Assembly (NCBI GenBank): GCA_002331025.1
Contig: DCYG01000044.1
Coordinates: 9,943 to 73,942, forward strand
Length of the DNA: 64,000 nucleotides
Direction: 5' to 3'
DNA from: Firmicutes bacterium UBA2116
Lineage (GTDB): Bacteria; Bacillota; Clostridia; Tissierellales; Sedimentibacteraceae
The notes under the pieces were generated by a model. The model saw only the letters and a list, made by a program, of their open reading frames with translations. It was not told the DNA's origin and made no database searches. The first letter of the stretch is position 1. Every line of letters starts with the position of its first letter. Shown here one piece after another: positions 38,732 through 47,299 of the stretch. The position numbers and the translations under genes are program-made.

Positions 38732-38851
38732 AGGCTGTTGAAAAAGTTCATCCTGCAAGGCGCCGGAAGACGGGCAACCGCAGCGTATTAGACATACGTG
38801 AGGATTGACCGGATGAACGGCAACGACGCAGGGGGACTTTTTCAGCAGCCT
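38732..38851. repeat. MITE-like 120 bp element with inverted ends
   Basis: The ends AGGCTGTTGAAAAAGT and ACTTTTTCAGCAGCCT are inverted repeats with 15 of 16 matches. The interior is GC-rich (GCAAGGCGCCGGAAGACGGG), quite unlike the host. A partial copy of the left half is at 60635-60683. It is bounded by near-identical 22 bp palindromes in direct orientation. It encodes nothing and may be mobilised in trans or act as a folded RNA/DNA element. Confidence 0.65.
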
Positions 38852-38852
38852 G

Positions 38853-38874
38853 AGAACTATCTATAGATAGTTCT
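38853..38874. repeat. 22 bp palindrome, right flank of the MITE-like element
   Basis: AGAACTATCTATAGATAGTT with CT at its end is a perfect palindrome and differs by one base from 38681-38702. The pair could be one palindrome (perhaps a terminator stem of mgtE or a target) duplicated or split by insertion. Confidence 0.6.
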
Positions 38875-39270
38875 ATATTATTATTAAATTTTTTTATGAA
38901 ATTATTTGGTAATGGGAAAGGACATAGATGTGAATTGAAATTGTTGAAAAGAAAAATACGTATAAATGATTTATTCTAAAGTAATCTTTGTATAAAAAGA
39001 ATAAAGTTTGATATAATATATGAGTTTTTCTTCACAATTTAAATATTTTCCACTATAGTCCATACTACTATTACCCGACTCCATTCTTTTCACCTCCGAA
39101 TAATTAATTTACACTTTTATTATTCTATTTGTTTATCTCAGTAAAGTCAACCCTTATAGGACGAATTTTTTAATGGAAGTGCTGCTATGACTAATATCAA
39201 ATGAAGAAATCATAAAAAGACTGACACAATTGGTCAGTCTCAGATTGATGACAAAGTCATCAAGATTCTC

Positions 39271-39374
39271 TCACTTCCAGCATAAGCGACTGACACCAAA
39301 TTAAAATTTGGGTCATCTGCTTTCACTTCCAGCATAAGCGACTGACACCAAATTAAAATTTGGGTCATCTGCTT
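39271..39374. repeat. Two tandem 52 bp repeats at the 3' end of asd
   Basis: The unit begins TCACTTCCAGCATAAGCGAC and contains CCAAATT-AA-AATTTGG, a small hairpin. The copies at 39271-39322 and 39323-39374 are identical, and the second overlaps the asd stop codon. Related pieces occur at 44001-44018 and, inverted, at 47214-47239. Confidence 0.75.
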
Positions 39375-40374
39375 ATTTTATTAAAAGTTCTGCTATTTGT
39401 ACAGCATTTGTTGCTGCTCCTTTTCTTACCTGATCACCGCAGCACCATAACGACAATGAGTTGTCATTAGTAATATCCTTTCTGATCCTGCCTACATATA
39501 TTAAGTCCTGATCTGTTGTATCCAGCGGCATTGGATATTTTTTGTTAGCTAAATCATCAATTAATTTAACTCCCTCCGCTTTTGCTAACAATTCTTTAGC
39601 TTTTTCCGGTGTTATTTCTTTTTCTGTTTCAATAGTAATTGATTCTGAATGACTTCTGTAAACAGGTACCCTTACACAGGTACAATTTACTTTTAAATCA
39701 GGATTATGAAATATTCTTCTTCCTTCGTTTTGCATTTTCATTTCCTCTTGAGAATATCCTTCATCATCAAAATCTCCTATTTGAGGTATCAAGTTGTAAG
39801 CAATCTGGTATTGAAAGGTTTTTGCTTCAACAGGATTTCCCTTGCTGAGGTTTTCAATCTGCTGATTCAGCTCATTAATTCCATTTACACCTGCGCCTGA
39901 TACCGCCTGGTATGTTGAAACAATCATTCTGTTGATTTTAGCATATTTATTCAATTCATTTAAGGCAGTCATAGCTATAATCGTTGAACAGTTAGGATTT
40001 GCTATTATACCCTTGTGATTTTTTACATCTTCACCGTTTACTTCCGGAACTATCAGAGGCACATCTTCGTTTAGCCTGAAGGCAGAGCTGTTATCTACTA
40101 CAACTGCACCTGCTTTTACCGCAGCAGGCGAAAGAGCTTCACTTATATGATTCTCTGCCGCACAAAGCACTATATCCATATCTTTGAAGGAATCTTCGGT
40201 CGCTTCTTCGATAATATATTTTTTCCCTTGGAATTCAACTTCTTCTCCTGCGCTTTTTTTGCTTGCCAACAATTTCAATTCATTAAAAGGAAAATTTCTT
40301 TCTCCGATAACCTTGAGCATTTCCTGTCCAACCGCTCCGGTTGCTCCTAAAATTGCAATATTTACTTTTTTCAT
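39373..40374 (-). CDS. asd: Aspartate-semialdehyde dehydrogenase
   Basis: The 333-residue protein has the Asd fold: NADP-binding ILGATGAVGQEMLKVI at the start, catalytic Cys in IIANPNCSTIIAMTAL, and RVPVYRSHSESITIE with the substrate-binding Arg and His near residue 240. It reduces aspartyl phosphate to aspartate semialdehyde for Lys, Thr and Met synthesis and diaminopimelate. The ATG at 40374 follows GAAGGA; another ATG two codons earlier is possible. Its stop codon lies inside a repeat. Confidence 0.95.
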   Translation of the reverse strand: MKKVNIAILGATGAVGQEMLKVIGERNFPFNELKLLASKKSAGEEVEFQGKKYIIEEATEDSFKDMDIVLCAAENHISEALSPAAVKAGAVVVDNSSAFRLNEDVPLIVPEVNGEDVKNHKGIIANPNCSTIIAMTALNELNKYAKINRMIVSTYQAVSGAGVNGINELNQQIENLSKGNPVEAKTFQYQIAYNLIPQIGDFDDEGYSQEEMKMQNEGRRIFHNPDLKVNCTCVRVPVYRSHSESITIETEKEITPEKAKELLAKAEGVKLIDDLANKKYPMPLDTTDQDLIYVGRIRKDITNDNSLSLWCCGDQVRKGAATNAVQIAELLIK

Positions 40375-40510
40375 ATTCATTCCTTCTTCCAATAAAAATT
40401 TATAAAAATTTACATCTTCTTTTAAATATATAAAATTTATTATAGCAACAATTTCTGATATGTCAAGTTTTTGTTTGCAATTGCATTACATAGTTATTTC
40501 TTTTACGAAC

Positions 40511-40538
40511 AAAAAAGGGAAGATATAAAATCTTCCCC
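40511..40538 (-). terminator. Terminator of the DUF4015 hydrolase gene
   Basis: GGGAAGA/TCTTCCC forms a 7 bp stem with a 7 base loop and is followed by six T residues on the minus strand, 15 bp after the stop codon. Confidence 0.75.
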
Positions 40539-40552
40539 GGATTAATGAACCA

Positions 40553-42325
40553 CTATAGATTATTGAAATCCGGTCTTATCTTCCAAATACCATTTTCTCT
40601 TATAGCATTCCACTGAACATTGTCTTTTTCTATTACTTCTTTTGTTTCACCGTCTATTTCTATTTTGTAATACAAATTAACAATTGCAGCATCTTTATTT
40701 GTTGCATCCATTTCATAACCGTTAATCTTGTAGCTTAACAGTTTTATGTTTGAGCTTTCTGCTTTTTCAGCATACTTATCGAAATCTTTTTCTCTGTCTT
40801 TAACCGGCTCCATCAAATACATGTAGCTGTACCTTCCTGTCTTCATACCGGATAAATATTTATCGGCTCCGTCGGCAGGTGATTTTTCTCTGTAATCAAG
40901 CTCACCTTTATCCAATGGGTACGTTGTTTTTGATTCTTCATCTGTTGCAATATATGCTCTCGGGTCATAAACGTTACTTGGATTCCAAATCATATATTCG
41001 TAAATTCCAAGCTCTTTTGCCGCAACTATTTGTGTTCTGACCTTATCATAACCATACTCTATGCCGGCCCAATCAAAATCCTGCAGCCACGGTCTGATTA
41101 TCGGAGGGGTAACCATAGAGGAATTTTTCTCAATTGCTTCTTCCATAGAACCTTTGACAACAAGGTAAGGATGTGCATTAGGATTTTCTAAGTTATACCA
41201 GCCTGTTGAATAGTGGCTTGGGTAAACCATCGGTGCAATATTGTCTACATGTTCACCGATTAAAATCCATGTCTGACCTATATCTTCCGGATAATCATCC
41301 CATGTTCTTGTTGTTATACCAAAGACATCCGCGCCTAAGTTCACATTGTAAGGCTCTAATTCTTCTCTTGCATATTGCAGGAATTCTGCTATTGCCTCAT
41401 CTTTATCCCTATCGTTTCTGCCCGGAAATTCGGTTATAGGGTTATACTTTTTTGCTCCGTCAGGAAATCTGACATAATCAAATTGAATTTCATCGAAACC
41501 CAAAAGCGATGCTTCCTTAGCAATGGCTATATTGTAATCCCATACATATTTATCAAAGGGGTTAATCCAAGGGATGTTACCGCTGTTTGGATCTAACCAT
41601 GTTCCTCCCGATTTTAACTGTATTGAATGTTCGGGACTCTTAACCGCAAAATTCTTATCCTTAAATGCAACTATTCTTCCTATTGTATATATATCATATT
41701 CTTTAAGAACTTTAAGCATATTGTTTGCATCTTTTATAGGAATTGCAGTTGCTTCATTCATCTTTTGTACGATTTCTATATCACTTTTGTATGTTATAAG
41801 TCCGTTATCATCTTTTACGTTTATTACTAAACTGTTGATTTCCGTACCTACAGCTATACCTATGATTCTTTCAAATCTGTTGGCTTTTTCCGCACTTGCA
41901 GAAAGTTCCTTTGCTTTTGCAGTATCCTTATCGGCAAGAGCTTTCACATATGCACCGTATGCATCTATATTTTCTTTATTCAATTCATTGCCTGCTGTGT
42001 GACCCGTAGCATACAATGCTTTTACTTCAACTGTTTTCTTTTCTCTTTCTTCTCCCACGGGAATTAAAGGAACATAAAATTCTTTTAATTCTTCCTTTCG
42101 TTTCGCTTCAACTTCAATTCTTTCCTGAAGCTTTTTTTCTAATTCTTGTTTTTGCCTTTCTTCTTCGGATAACTCCGGTTCGGATGGTTCGGAAGGAACT
42201 ACTGCAACAGGATCTTCATTTTCTTCATTGGGTATGGGTGTATTTGCACTGACCTGACCTGTACAGCCGGCCAGCATAGATGAAATTAGTAATAATATTA
42301 TTGCTTTTCTCGATTTTTTAAACAT
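40553..42325 (-). CDS. Secreted lipoprotein, putative glycoside hydrolase (DUF4015)
   Basis: The 590-residue protein has a lipoprotein signal (ISSMLAGC, Cys 21), an acidic Pro/Glu-rich linker, a predicted coiled coil, and from about residue 110 to 430 a TIM-barrel-like domain of the DUF4015 family with ASLLGFDEIQFDYVRFPDG, NLGADVFGITTRTW and DNIAPMVYPSHYSTGW. The Asp residues in the EIQFDYVRFPDG region fit the catalytic site of related GH barrels. A C-terminal domain of about 100 residues follows. It probably cuts a cell-wall or extracellular polysaccharide; the substrate is unknown. Confidence 0.8.
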   Translation of the reverse strand: MFKKSRKAIILLLISSMLAGCTGQVSANTPIPNEENEDPVAVVPSEPSEPELSEEERQKQELEKKLQERIEVEAKRKEELKEFYVPLIPVGEEREKKTVEVKALYATGHTAGNELNKENIDAYGAYVKALADKDTAKAKELSASAEKANRFERIIGIAVGTEINSLVINVKDDNGLITYKSDIEIVQKMNEATAIPIKDANNMLKVLKEYDIYTIGRIVAFKDKNFAVKSPEHSIQLKSGGTWLDPNSGNIPWINPFDKYVWDYNIAIAKEASLLGFDEIQFDYVRFPDGAKKYNPITEFPGRNDRDKDEAIAEFLQYAREELEPYNVNLGADVFGITTRTWDDYPEDIGQTWILIGEHVDNIAPMVYPSHYSTGWYNLENPNAHPYLVVKGSMEEAIEKNSSMVTPPIIRPWLQDFDWAGIEYGYDKVRTQIVAAKELGIYEYMIWNPSNVYDPRAYIATDEESKTTYPLDKGELDYREKSPADGADKYLSGMKTGRYSYMYLMEPVKDREKDFDKYAEKAESSNIKLLSYKINGYEMDATNKDAAIVNLYYKIEIDGETKEVIEKDNVQWNAIRENGIWKIRPDFNNL

Positions 42326-42504
42326 AAATCCTCCTTAAAATGTTATGTAGATACTGGAATAACCATACCCTTACTATTATGTTATTAAATCGTAATCATA
42401 GTTTATGATTAATAATATCATATTTAAATTTTATAGGCAATAAACATTACAGGTTTTTTCTATTTTCGACAATGTAATTTTTAACAAAATATTTATCTTT
42501 TACC

Positions 42505-42533
42505 TTGACAGATATTTTTTGAAATAATATAAT
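42505..42533 (+). promoter_or_regulatory. Sigma-A promoter of purA
   Basis: TTGACA (42505-42510) and TATAAT (42528-42533) are separated by exactly 17 bp, 27 bp upstream of the purA ATG. No purine riboswitch fits in this short leader. Confidence 0.8.
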
Positions 42534-42560
42534 TATTTATCAAAAAATGGGAGGTTACAT

Positions 42561-43835
42561 ATGTTAACTGCAATTGTAGGAATAAACTGGGGTGATGAAG
42601 GTAAAGGCAGAATGGTCGATTTGTTATCTGCTGACTATGATATAGTATGCCGCTACCAAGGCGGAAATAATGCGGGTCATACTGTAGTAAATGAATCGGG
42701 CAAATATATACTCAATCTTCTTCCGTCCGGCATACTAAGACCGGATGTAGTGAATATTATGGGCAATGGAATGGTGATTGATATCGAACACCTACATAAA
42801 GAAATAAACAGTTTAAGGGAATCCGGTATAAAAATTACTCCGGATAACTTAAAAATCAGCGACAAAGCGATTATATGCCTGCCATATCACGTTAAGCAGG
42901 ATGTTTTAGAAGAAGAGCGTCTTAAAGATTTGAAATTTGGTTCCACAAAACGAGGAATAGCCCCCGTATACGGTGATAAGTATCTGAAAAAGGGAATCCG
43001 AATGGGAGATTTGTTTAATGAAGAAGCGTTAAAAGAACATTTAAACCAAGTTGTTGAGTGGAAAAACTTAATGATTGCGGGTGGATATAAATCCATAGAA
43101 TTTTACCCTGAGGATATGTATAACTGGCTTATGAATTATTCAAAGGAATTAAAAGAATACATATGCGATGTCGGCTTGTACCTGAATGATGCAATAAGCA
43201 AAGGAAAGAAAATAATGTTTGAAGCACAGTTAGGTGCTTTAAGAGACATAGATTTCGGTATATACCCATATACCTCTTCATCCTCTACAATTGCCGCATA
43301 TGCACCTATCGGCTCGGGAATTCCGGGACAAAAGCTTGACAATACAATCGGAATAATGAAAGCATATTCGTCATGTGTAGGCGAGGGACCTTTTACCGCA
43401 GAAATGTTCGGAGAAGAAGCAAAAGCTTTAAGAGAAGCAGGAGGCGAATACGGAGCTGCTACGGGACGTCCCAGAAGAGTGGGACCTTTTGATGTAGTTG
43501 CTTCAAGATACGGTGTTCAGGTTCAAGGTGCTGATATACTGGCCTTGACAAAGCTTGATATATTATCATATTTAGATAAAATTCCTGTAGTTACAGGCTA
43601 TGAAATCAACGGAAAAACAACAGACGATTTCCCTATGGGTATGGATTTAAACGCAGCAAAACCTGTTATAGAGTACTTAAAGGGATGGAATTGCGATATA
43701 GGAAGCTGCCGAAAGGAAGCTGATTTACCTAAAGAATGTTATGAATATATAAAATATATAGAGGAAAAAGTAGGAAGTAAAATTAAGTATGTTTCTGTCG
43801 GAGCAGAAAGAGAAAGCTATCTGACACTGGAGTAG
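42561..43835 (+). CDS. purA: Adenylosuccinate synthetase
   Basis: The 424-residue protein has the PurA signatures: GINWGDEGKGRMVD at the GTP site with the catalytic Asp, QGGNNAGHTVV, GSTKRGIAPVYGDK, and the C-terminal TGYEINGKTTDDFP region. It joins IMP and aspartate with GTP hydrolysis in AMP synthesis. GINWGDEGKGR differs from the more usual GAQWGDEGKGK, a variant that also occurs in clostridia. GGGAGG precedes the ATG. Confidence 0.95.
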   Translation: MLTAIVGINWGDEGKGRMVDLLSADYDIVCRYQGGNNAGHTVVNESGKYILNLLPSGILRPDVVNIMGNGMVIDIEHLHKEINSLRESGIKITPDNLKISDKAIICLPYHVKQDVLEEERLKDLKFGSTKRGIAPVYGDKYLKKGIRMGDLFNEEALKEHLNQVVEWKNLMIAGGYKSIEFYPEDMYNWLMNYSKELKEYICDVGLYLNDAISKGKKIMFEAQLGALRDIDFGIYPYTSSSSTIAAYAPIGSGIPGQKLDNTIGIMKAYSSCVGEGPFTAEMFGEEAKALREAGGEYGAATGRPRRVGPFDVVASRYGVQVQGADILALTKLDILSYLDKIPVVTGYEINGKTTDDFPMGMDLNAAKPVIEYLKGWNCDIGSCRKEADLPKECYEYIKYIEEKVGSKIKYVSVGAERESYLTLE

Positions 43836-43880
43836 CAATAGATAAGAAATAGATAAGATGGGATTACTCGCTGATGCTCG

Positions 43881-43950
43881 GAATGACGAATGACGTTGTC
43901 ATCCTGAACGCAGCGAAGGGTCTCATCTTTTGTGGTACGAGATTCCCGGT
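43881..43950. repeat. Dispersed intergenic repeat of the GTCATCCTGAACGCAGCGAA type
   Basis: The stretch contains GAATGACG and GTCATCCTGAACGCAGCGAA followed by GGGTCTCATC, a sequence style that I recognise from intergenic repeats in many bacteria. It lies between the convergent purA and 44008 genes and may fold into a terminator-like hairpin. Confidence 0.5.
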
Positions 43951-44007
43951 CTCATTCACAAAAATATTTACTCCCTATGGTCGTATATTCCAAATCAAAG
44001 GTTTGGG

Positions 44008-44505
44008 TCATCTGCTTATTTTGGGTTTAATTGTGGTTATGTAGTAGTTTATAAAAATTGAAAATGCATAATCGTAAACTATAAATAATATTTGTCCTGC
44101 AAGAATCATCCACCATGTTAACTTAATTGTAATAAACAACCTGATTACTAAGTACATTATAATTAAAGCAAAATTAAAGAATATTATCTTTGTCAAAAAT
44201 AATGTATTTTTATTTTTTACCTTAATCTCCAGCAAGTGCTTAATGTAGCTGTACAATCCAAAAAATGCTACGTATGTTATAAACTCAAATTTATTGAAGG
44301 ATAGGAAAAACCCTAATAAACAGGATGCAGCATAAAATAACAAGCCGCTTTTTCCGCCAAATTCAACTATTACAACTCCAACTAACAAAGCAGCTCCGGC
44401 GAATAATATAATTGTATTAGTTTCAATTATTGACGAAAGTATTATAAAAAGCTGATTTAACCCCAACAACACTCCCAGATATGCTATTTTGCTCTTTAAC
44501 AGCAT
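44008..44505 (-). CDS. Small integral membrane protein of unknown function
   Basis: The 165-residue protein has about five membrane helices (GVLLGLNQLFIILSSI, AGAALLVGVVIVEF, WWMILAGQILFIVYDYAF). I do not recognise a family. The ATG at 44505 follows GGGAGGGG inside the end of the DnaJ-like gene, so expression is coupled to it. With the DnaJ and DUF5685 genes it forms a three-gene operon. Confidence 0.65.
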   Translation of the reverse strand: MLLKSKIAYLGVLLGLNQLFIILSSIIETNTIILFAGAALLVGVVIVEFGGKSGLLFYAASCLLGFFLSFNKFEFITYVAFFGLYSYIKHLLEIKVKNKNTLFLTKIIFFNFALIIMYLVIRLFITIKLTWWMILAGQILFIVYDYAFSIFINYYITTIKPKISR

Positions 44506-45098
44506 GAAATAAGATCCCCTCCCAGGCATTCACACAAGCAATCCGCACAAATAAGCTGTGTACAGCAATCCACACTTGAAGAACTCCTATTATAATTGTA
44601 TGCCCTGTTTTGATACGTTTGCTGCATATTTAAAATCTGACTTAGAAAATTCTTATATTCAAAGTTATTCGGCTCCATTCTTACTGCATTCTGGACGAAT
44701 TGCATACCTTGTCCGATTGAGCCCATATTTACATAGCAAACACCCATAAGATAATTCCATTCGGCATTTCTTATCTTCACGCCGTTTAGTACTCTGACCG
44801 CTTCATTAAACCTTCCGGTCTGAATAAGCTGTCTGATATTAAATAAACTGCTCGAACTGTTTTGATTTGAGTTATCGCTATAGCTGTAAGAACTCGAATA
44901 TGAACCCGATGAGCTGACGTTCATTATTTCGTCGTAAGCCCATTGTATTTCCTTAAACTTTTCTTCTGCAAGATCCTGCAACGGATTATTTTCGTTCATA
45001 TCAGGATGATATTTTTTAGCTAATTTTCTATAGACACTTTTTACTTCTTCTTTGGATGCACCTCTTGATAAGCCAAGCACTTCATAGGGGTCTTTCAT
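44496..45098 (-). CDS. J-domain protein with TPR-like middle and Cys-rich tail
   Basis: The 200-residue protein begins with a complete J domain (DPYEVLGLSRGASKEEVKSV, HPD at about residues 32-34), then a Ser-rich linker, a TPR-like helical part (GRFNEAVRVLNGV, MGSIGQGMQFVQNAV) and a tail with eight Cys in the last 26 residues (DCCTQLICADCLCEC, ISCC). J proteins recruit DnaK to clients. The Cys cluster may bind metal. It overlaps the DUF5685 gene by 4 bp and belongs to a small operon found in clostridia. Confidence 0.82.
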   Translation of the reverse strand: MKDPYEVLGLSRGASKEEVKSVYRKLAKKYHPDMNENNPLQDLAEEKFKEIQWAYDEIMNVSSSGSYSSSYSYSDNSNQNSSSSLFNIRQLIQTGRFNEAVRVLNGVKIRNAEWNYLMGVCYVNMGSIGQGMQFVQNAVRMEPNNFEYKNFLSQILNMQQTYQNRAYNYNRSSSSVDCCTQLICADCLCECLGGDLISCC

Positions 45099-45919
45099 AC
45101 GTTTTGCTCCTTTTTATCTAATTTATTTAGTATTCCCGAATAAATAATATTATCAATTACAGCTTTATCTTGCATTAGCGGAAGCTTTTCTATTTCTTCA
45201 CTTAAAAACGATAAATTAAGCATTAATAATTCTTTGGCATATTGCTCTTTATTGTCTGTATGCAAAAGGTTAAAAGGGTTGTATGAGTTATTTTCCTCGT
45301 CCTTTTCCATATCCTCGTAAGCATCAAGTAAATATATAAATTTACCTAAATAAAAACCGATTTTCCTTAAAGTTTTTTCCCAGTTGTCTTTTCTATATAA
45401 AAATATTTCTTCCATCAAATAACCAAATTCATTGGATACCTTATCGATATCATCCGTATTGCTTTTTTCAAGTTCAGAAATATTATGAAGCTTCTCCCTT
45501 ATGATTTTTGTTTTTTCAGAAAGCTTCTTTTCAGCTTTGTTGTACTCTTTAGACAGTGACTTTAAAAGCAATAATGATTTATAATCTCTGTCGTCATTCC
45601 AGTTATCAAGCAAATTGTAATATGACAAAATTATATTTAAGGATGCGGCATACTCGGATACTTCGTTTTGTATAATCAATTGCTTCTTACTTGGGTGTAC
45701 TATGCATCTTTCATTATATATTTTATTTTCAGGCTCATAGAGTGAGCTTAAAAGCAATATAAGAAATGTCATGTCATAATTCAATGTCATTCTAGATTTG
45801 TTGCTGTATTTTAATTTAAGAGTCTTACACAATCCGCAATAATAGCCCTTGTAGCTGTAGTACTCTTTAAACTTTAATTCCGATTTGTTTATTGTAACAT
45901 ATCCAAACAAATATTTCAC
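45095..45919 (-). CDS. DUF5685 family protein
   Basis: The 274-residue protein has the family opening KYLFGYVTINKSELKFKEYY followed by GYYCGLCKTLKLKY with a CxxC, and a helical body with conserved YYNLLDNWNDDRD and LLDAYEDMEKDEENN-like acidic motifs (residues about 115 and 200). The acidic repeats recall a helical bundle of the prenyl-synthase or dinuclear metal type, but no function is established. The start is GTG. It heads the operon with the J-domain protein, which may assist it. Confidence 0.75.
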   Translation of the reverse strand: MKYLFGYVTINKSELKFKEYYSYKGYYCGLCKTLKLKYSNKSRMTLNYDMTFLILLLSSLYEPENKIYNERCIVHPSKKQLIIQNEVSEYAASLNIILSYYNLLDNWNDDRDYKSLLLLKSLSKEYNKAEKKLSEKTKIIREKLHNISELEKSNTDDIDKVSNEFGYLMEEIFLYRKDNWEKTLRKIGFYLGKFIYLLDAYEDMEKDEENNSYNPFNLLHTDNKEQYAKELLMLNLSFLSEEIEKLPLMQDKAVIDNIIYSGILNKLDKKEQNV

Positions 45920-45965
45920 TCATTTCTGTTTTCTTAATTTTCTTAATTTTCTTATTTTCCTTATT

Positions 45966-47132
45966 TTATCTTAAAATATTTAAAATGTTTTCAACCTGTA
46001 CTTTAACACCGATTTGAAGACATTCCTCATCAAGCACGAATTTACTTGAATGCAACGGGTATACCTCTTTTGCCCCTGTACTTCTGCACCCTAAATTAAA
46101 AAAGCAGCTCTTTGTATATAAACAAAAATACGAAAAATCCTCGGTTCCCATGTCCGGATATTCAAGTATTTTTACATTATCATTTCCTAAAACATCGACA
46201 GCAGTTTCTCTTAACAAGTCAACTGCCCGGTCATTATTAATCAGCGGACCGTAGCTTTCTCTGAAGCTTACCGTCCCTTCTGTTCCATATGCTTCGGATA
46301 CATTTTCAACAACATCTGAAATTCTTTTCTTCATAAACTCTCGCGTTTCAGGATCTAATGTTCTCATTGTACCGTCTAAATAAACATTGTCAGGTATGAT
46401 GTTGGTCTGTGTTCCTCCCTGAATTCTTCCCATGGTTACTACCGCAGAATTCAATGGTGATATATTTCTGCTTATTATAGACTGAAGCGCCAATACAATG
46501 CCGCTTGCAGCAACAATCGGGTCTGCCCCGTTATGTGGCTGCGCTCCGTGGCAAGACTTCCCTCTGACACTGATGCTTATTTCATCAGATGCCGCCATCA
46601 TTTTACCGTACTTTATACCGATTATCCCTGTTTCAAGAGTGGTACTTACATGAAGTCCAAATACAAATTCTACATCAGGATTCTTTAAACAGCCATGCTC
46701 TATCATTCTTTCGGCACCGCCGGTTGTTTCTTCAGCAGGCTGAAAAAAGAATTTAACATCGCCGTTTATTTCATCTTCCAATGATTTTATAATTTTAGCG
46801 GTCATTAAGGCAATTGCTGTATGGGCATCATGACCACAGGCATGCATTATACCTTCGTTTAGGGATTTATAGCCAAAATCTGCTTCTTCCTTAATCGGAA
46901 GAGCGTCTATATCGGCTCTTACTGCTATACATTTTGAGCCCGGTTCTTTATTCTTTCCCCGTATAATTGCCACTACACCTGTTTCTGCAACGCCTTTTTC
47001 ATATTCTATATTCCAGGAATCCAAGCAGCGGCATATTCTATCCATCGTTTTATATTCATTCCCGCCCAGCTCAGGATTTTGATGGAATTCACGCCTTATT
47101 TTTATAAGTTCGGTATTATCGATTATATACAT
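45966..47132 (-). CDS. M20 family amidohydrolase (HipO/AmaA type)
   Basis: The 388-residue protein has the M20D layout: RREFHQNPELGGNEYKT at the start, AVRADIDALPIKE, the metal-binding HACGHDAHTA, QPAEETTGGAERMIEHG, a lid domain with SCHGAQPHNGADPI, and YPDMGTEDFSYF near the end. It is a cytoplasmic metal-dependent deacylase of N-acyl amino acids, hippurate or similar. It stands alone between two operons; the substrate is not known. Confidence 0.92.
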   Translation of the reverse strand: MYIIDNTELIKIRREFHQNPELGGNEYKTMDRICRCLDSWNIEYEKGVAETGVVAIIRGKNKEPGSKCIAVRADIDALPIKEEADFGYKSLNEGIMHACGHDAHTAIALMTAKIIKSLEDEINGDVKFFFQPAEETTGGAERMIEHGCLKNPDVEFVFGLHVSTTLETGIIGIKYGKMMAASDEISISVRGKSCHGAQPHNGADPIVAASGIVLALQSIISRNISPLNSAVVTMGRIQGGTQTNIIPDNVYLDGTMRTLDPETREFMKKRISDVVENVSEAYGTEGTVSFRESYGPLINNDRAVDLLRETAVDVLGNDNVKILEYPDMGTEDFSYFCLYTKSCFFNLGCRSTGAKEVYPLHSSKFVLDEECLQIGVKVQVENILNILR

Positions 47133-47213
47133 AATATATTAACCTTCTCTCTACTGTTAACTGCTATTTTATCAAGTCAAGCTAAACTAAAGCTTAAACA
47201 AATCTCTGCCTTA

Positions 47214-47239
47214 GTGTCAGTCGCTTATACTGTAAGTGA
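47214..47239 (-). repeat. Inverted copy of the asd-end repeat
   Basis: The minus strand reads TCACTTACAGTATAAGCGAC followed by TGACAC, with 24 of 26 bases equal to the start of the 52 bp unit at 39271. It lies between the M20 gene promoter and the end of the kinase gene. Confidence 0.6.
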
Positions 47240-47299
47240 AAAAAACATGGCAGCACCAACTACATTAATGCTACCAAAATTCTTATAAGTTATCAAGTT

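Larger units (their letters stand above)
38664..39372. other. 709 bp intergenic region composed largely of repeats
   Basis: No gene is visible. It holds two palindromes of 22 bp (38681-38702 and 38853-38874), a GATGAC-AAA-GTCATC palindrome (38708-38724 and again 39247-39262), a 120 bp inverted-repeat element (38732-38851) and two 52 bp tandem repeats up to the asd stop codon. The part from 38880 to 39240 is AT-rich and featureless. Confidence 0.7.

Noticed and set aside
38664..38740. Mg2+ riboswitch (M-box) upstream of mgtE
   Set aside because: The leader holds only short palindromes and the MITE-like repeat; no M-box-like conserved blocks are visible.
39271..39374. Possible CRISPR array
   Set aside because: There are only two copies, in direct tandem with no unique spacers, and no cas genes are in the window.
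41574..42002. 142-codon plus-strand frame inside the DUF4015 gene
   Set aside because: It is a shadow frame, opposite a gene with clear signal peptide and family motifs.
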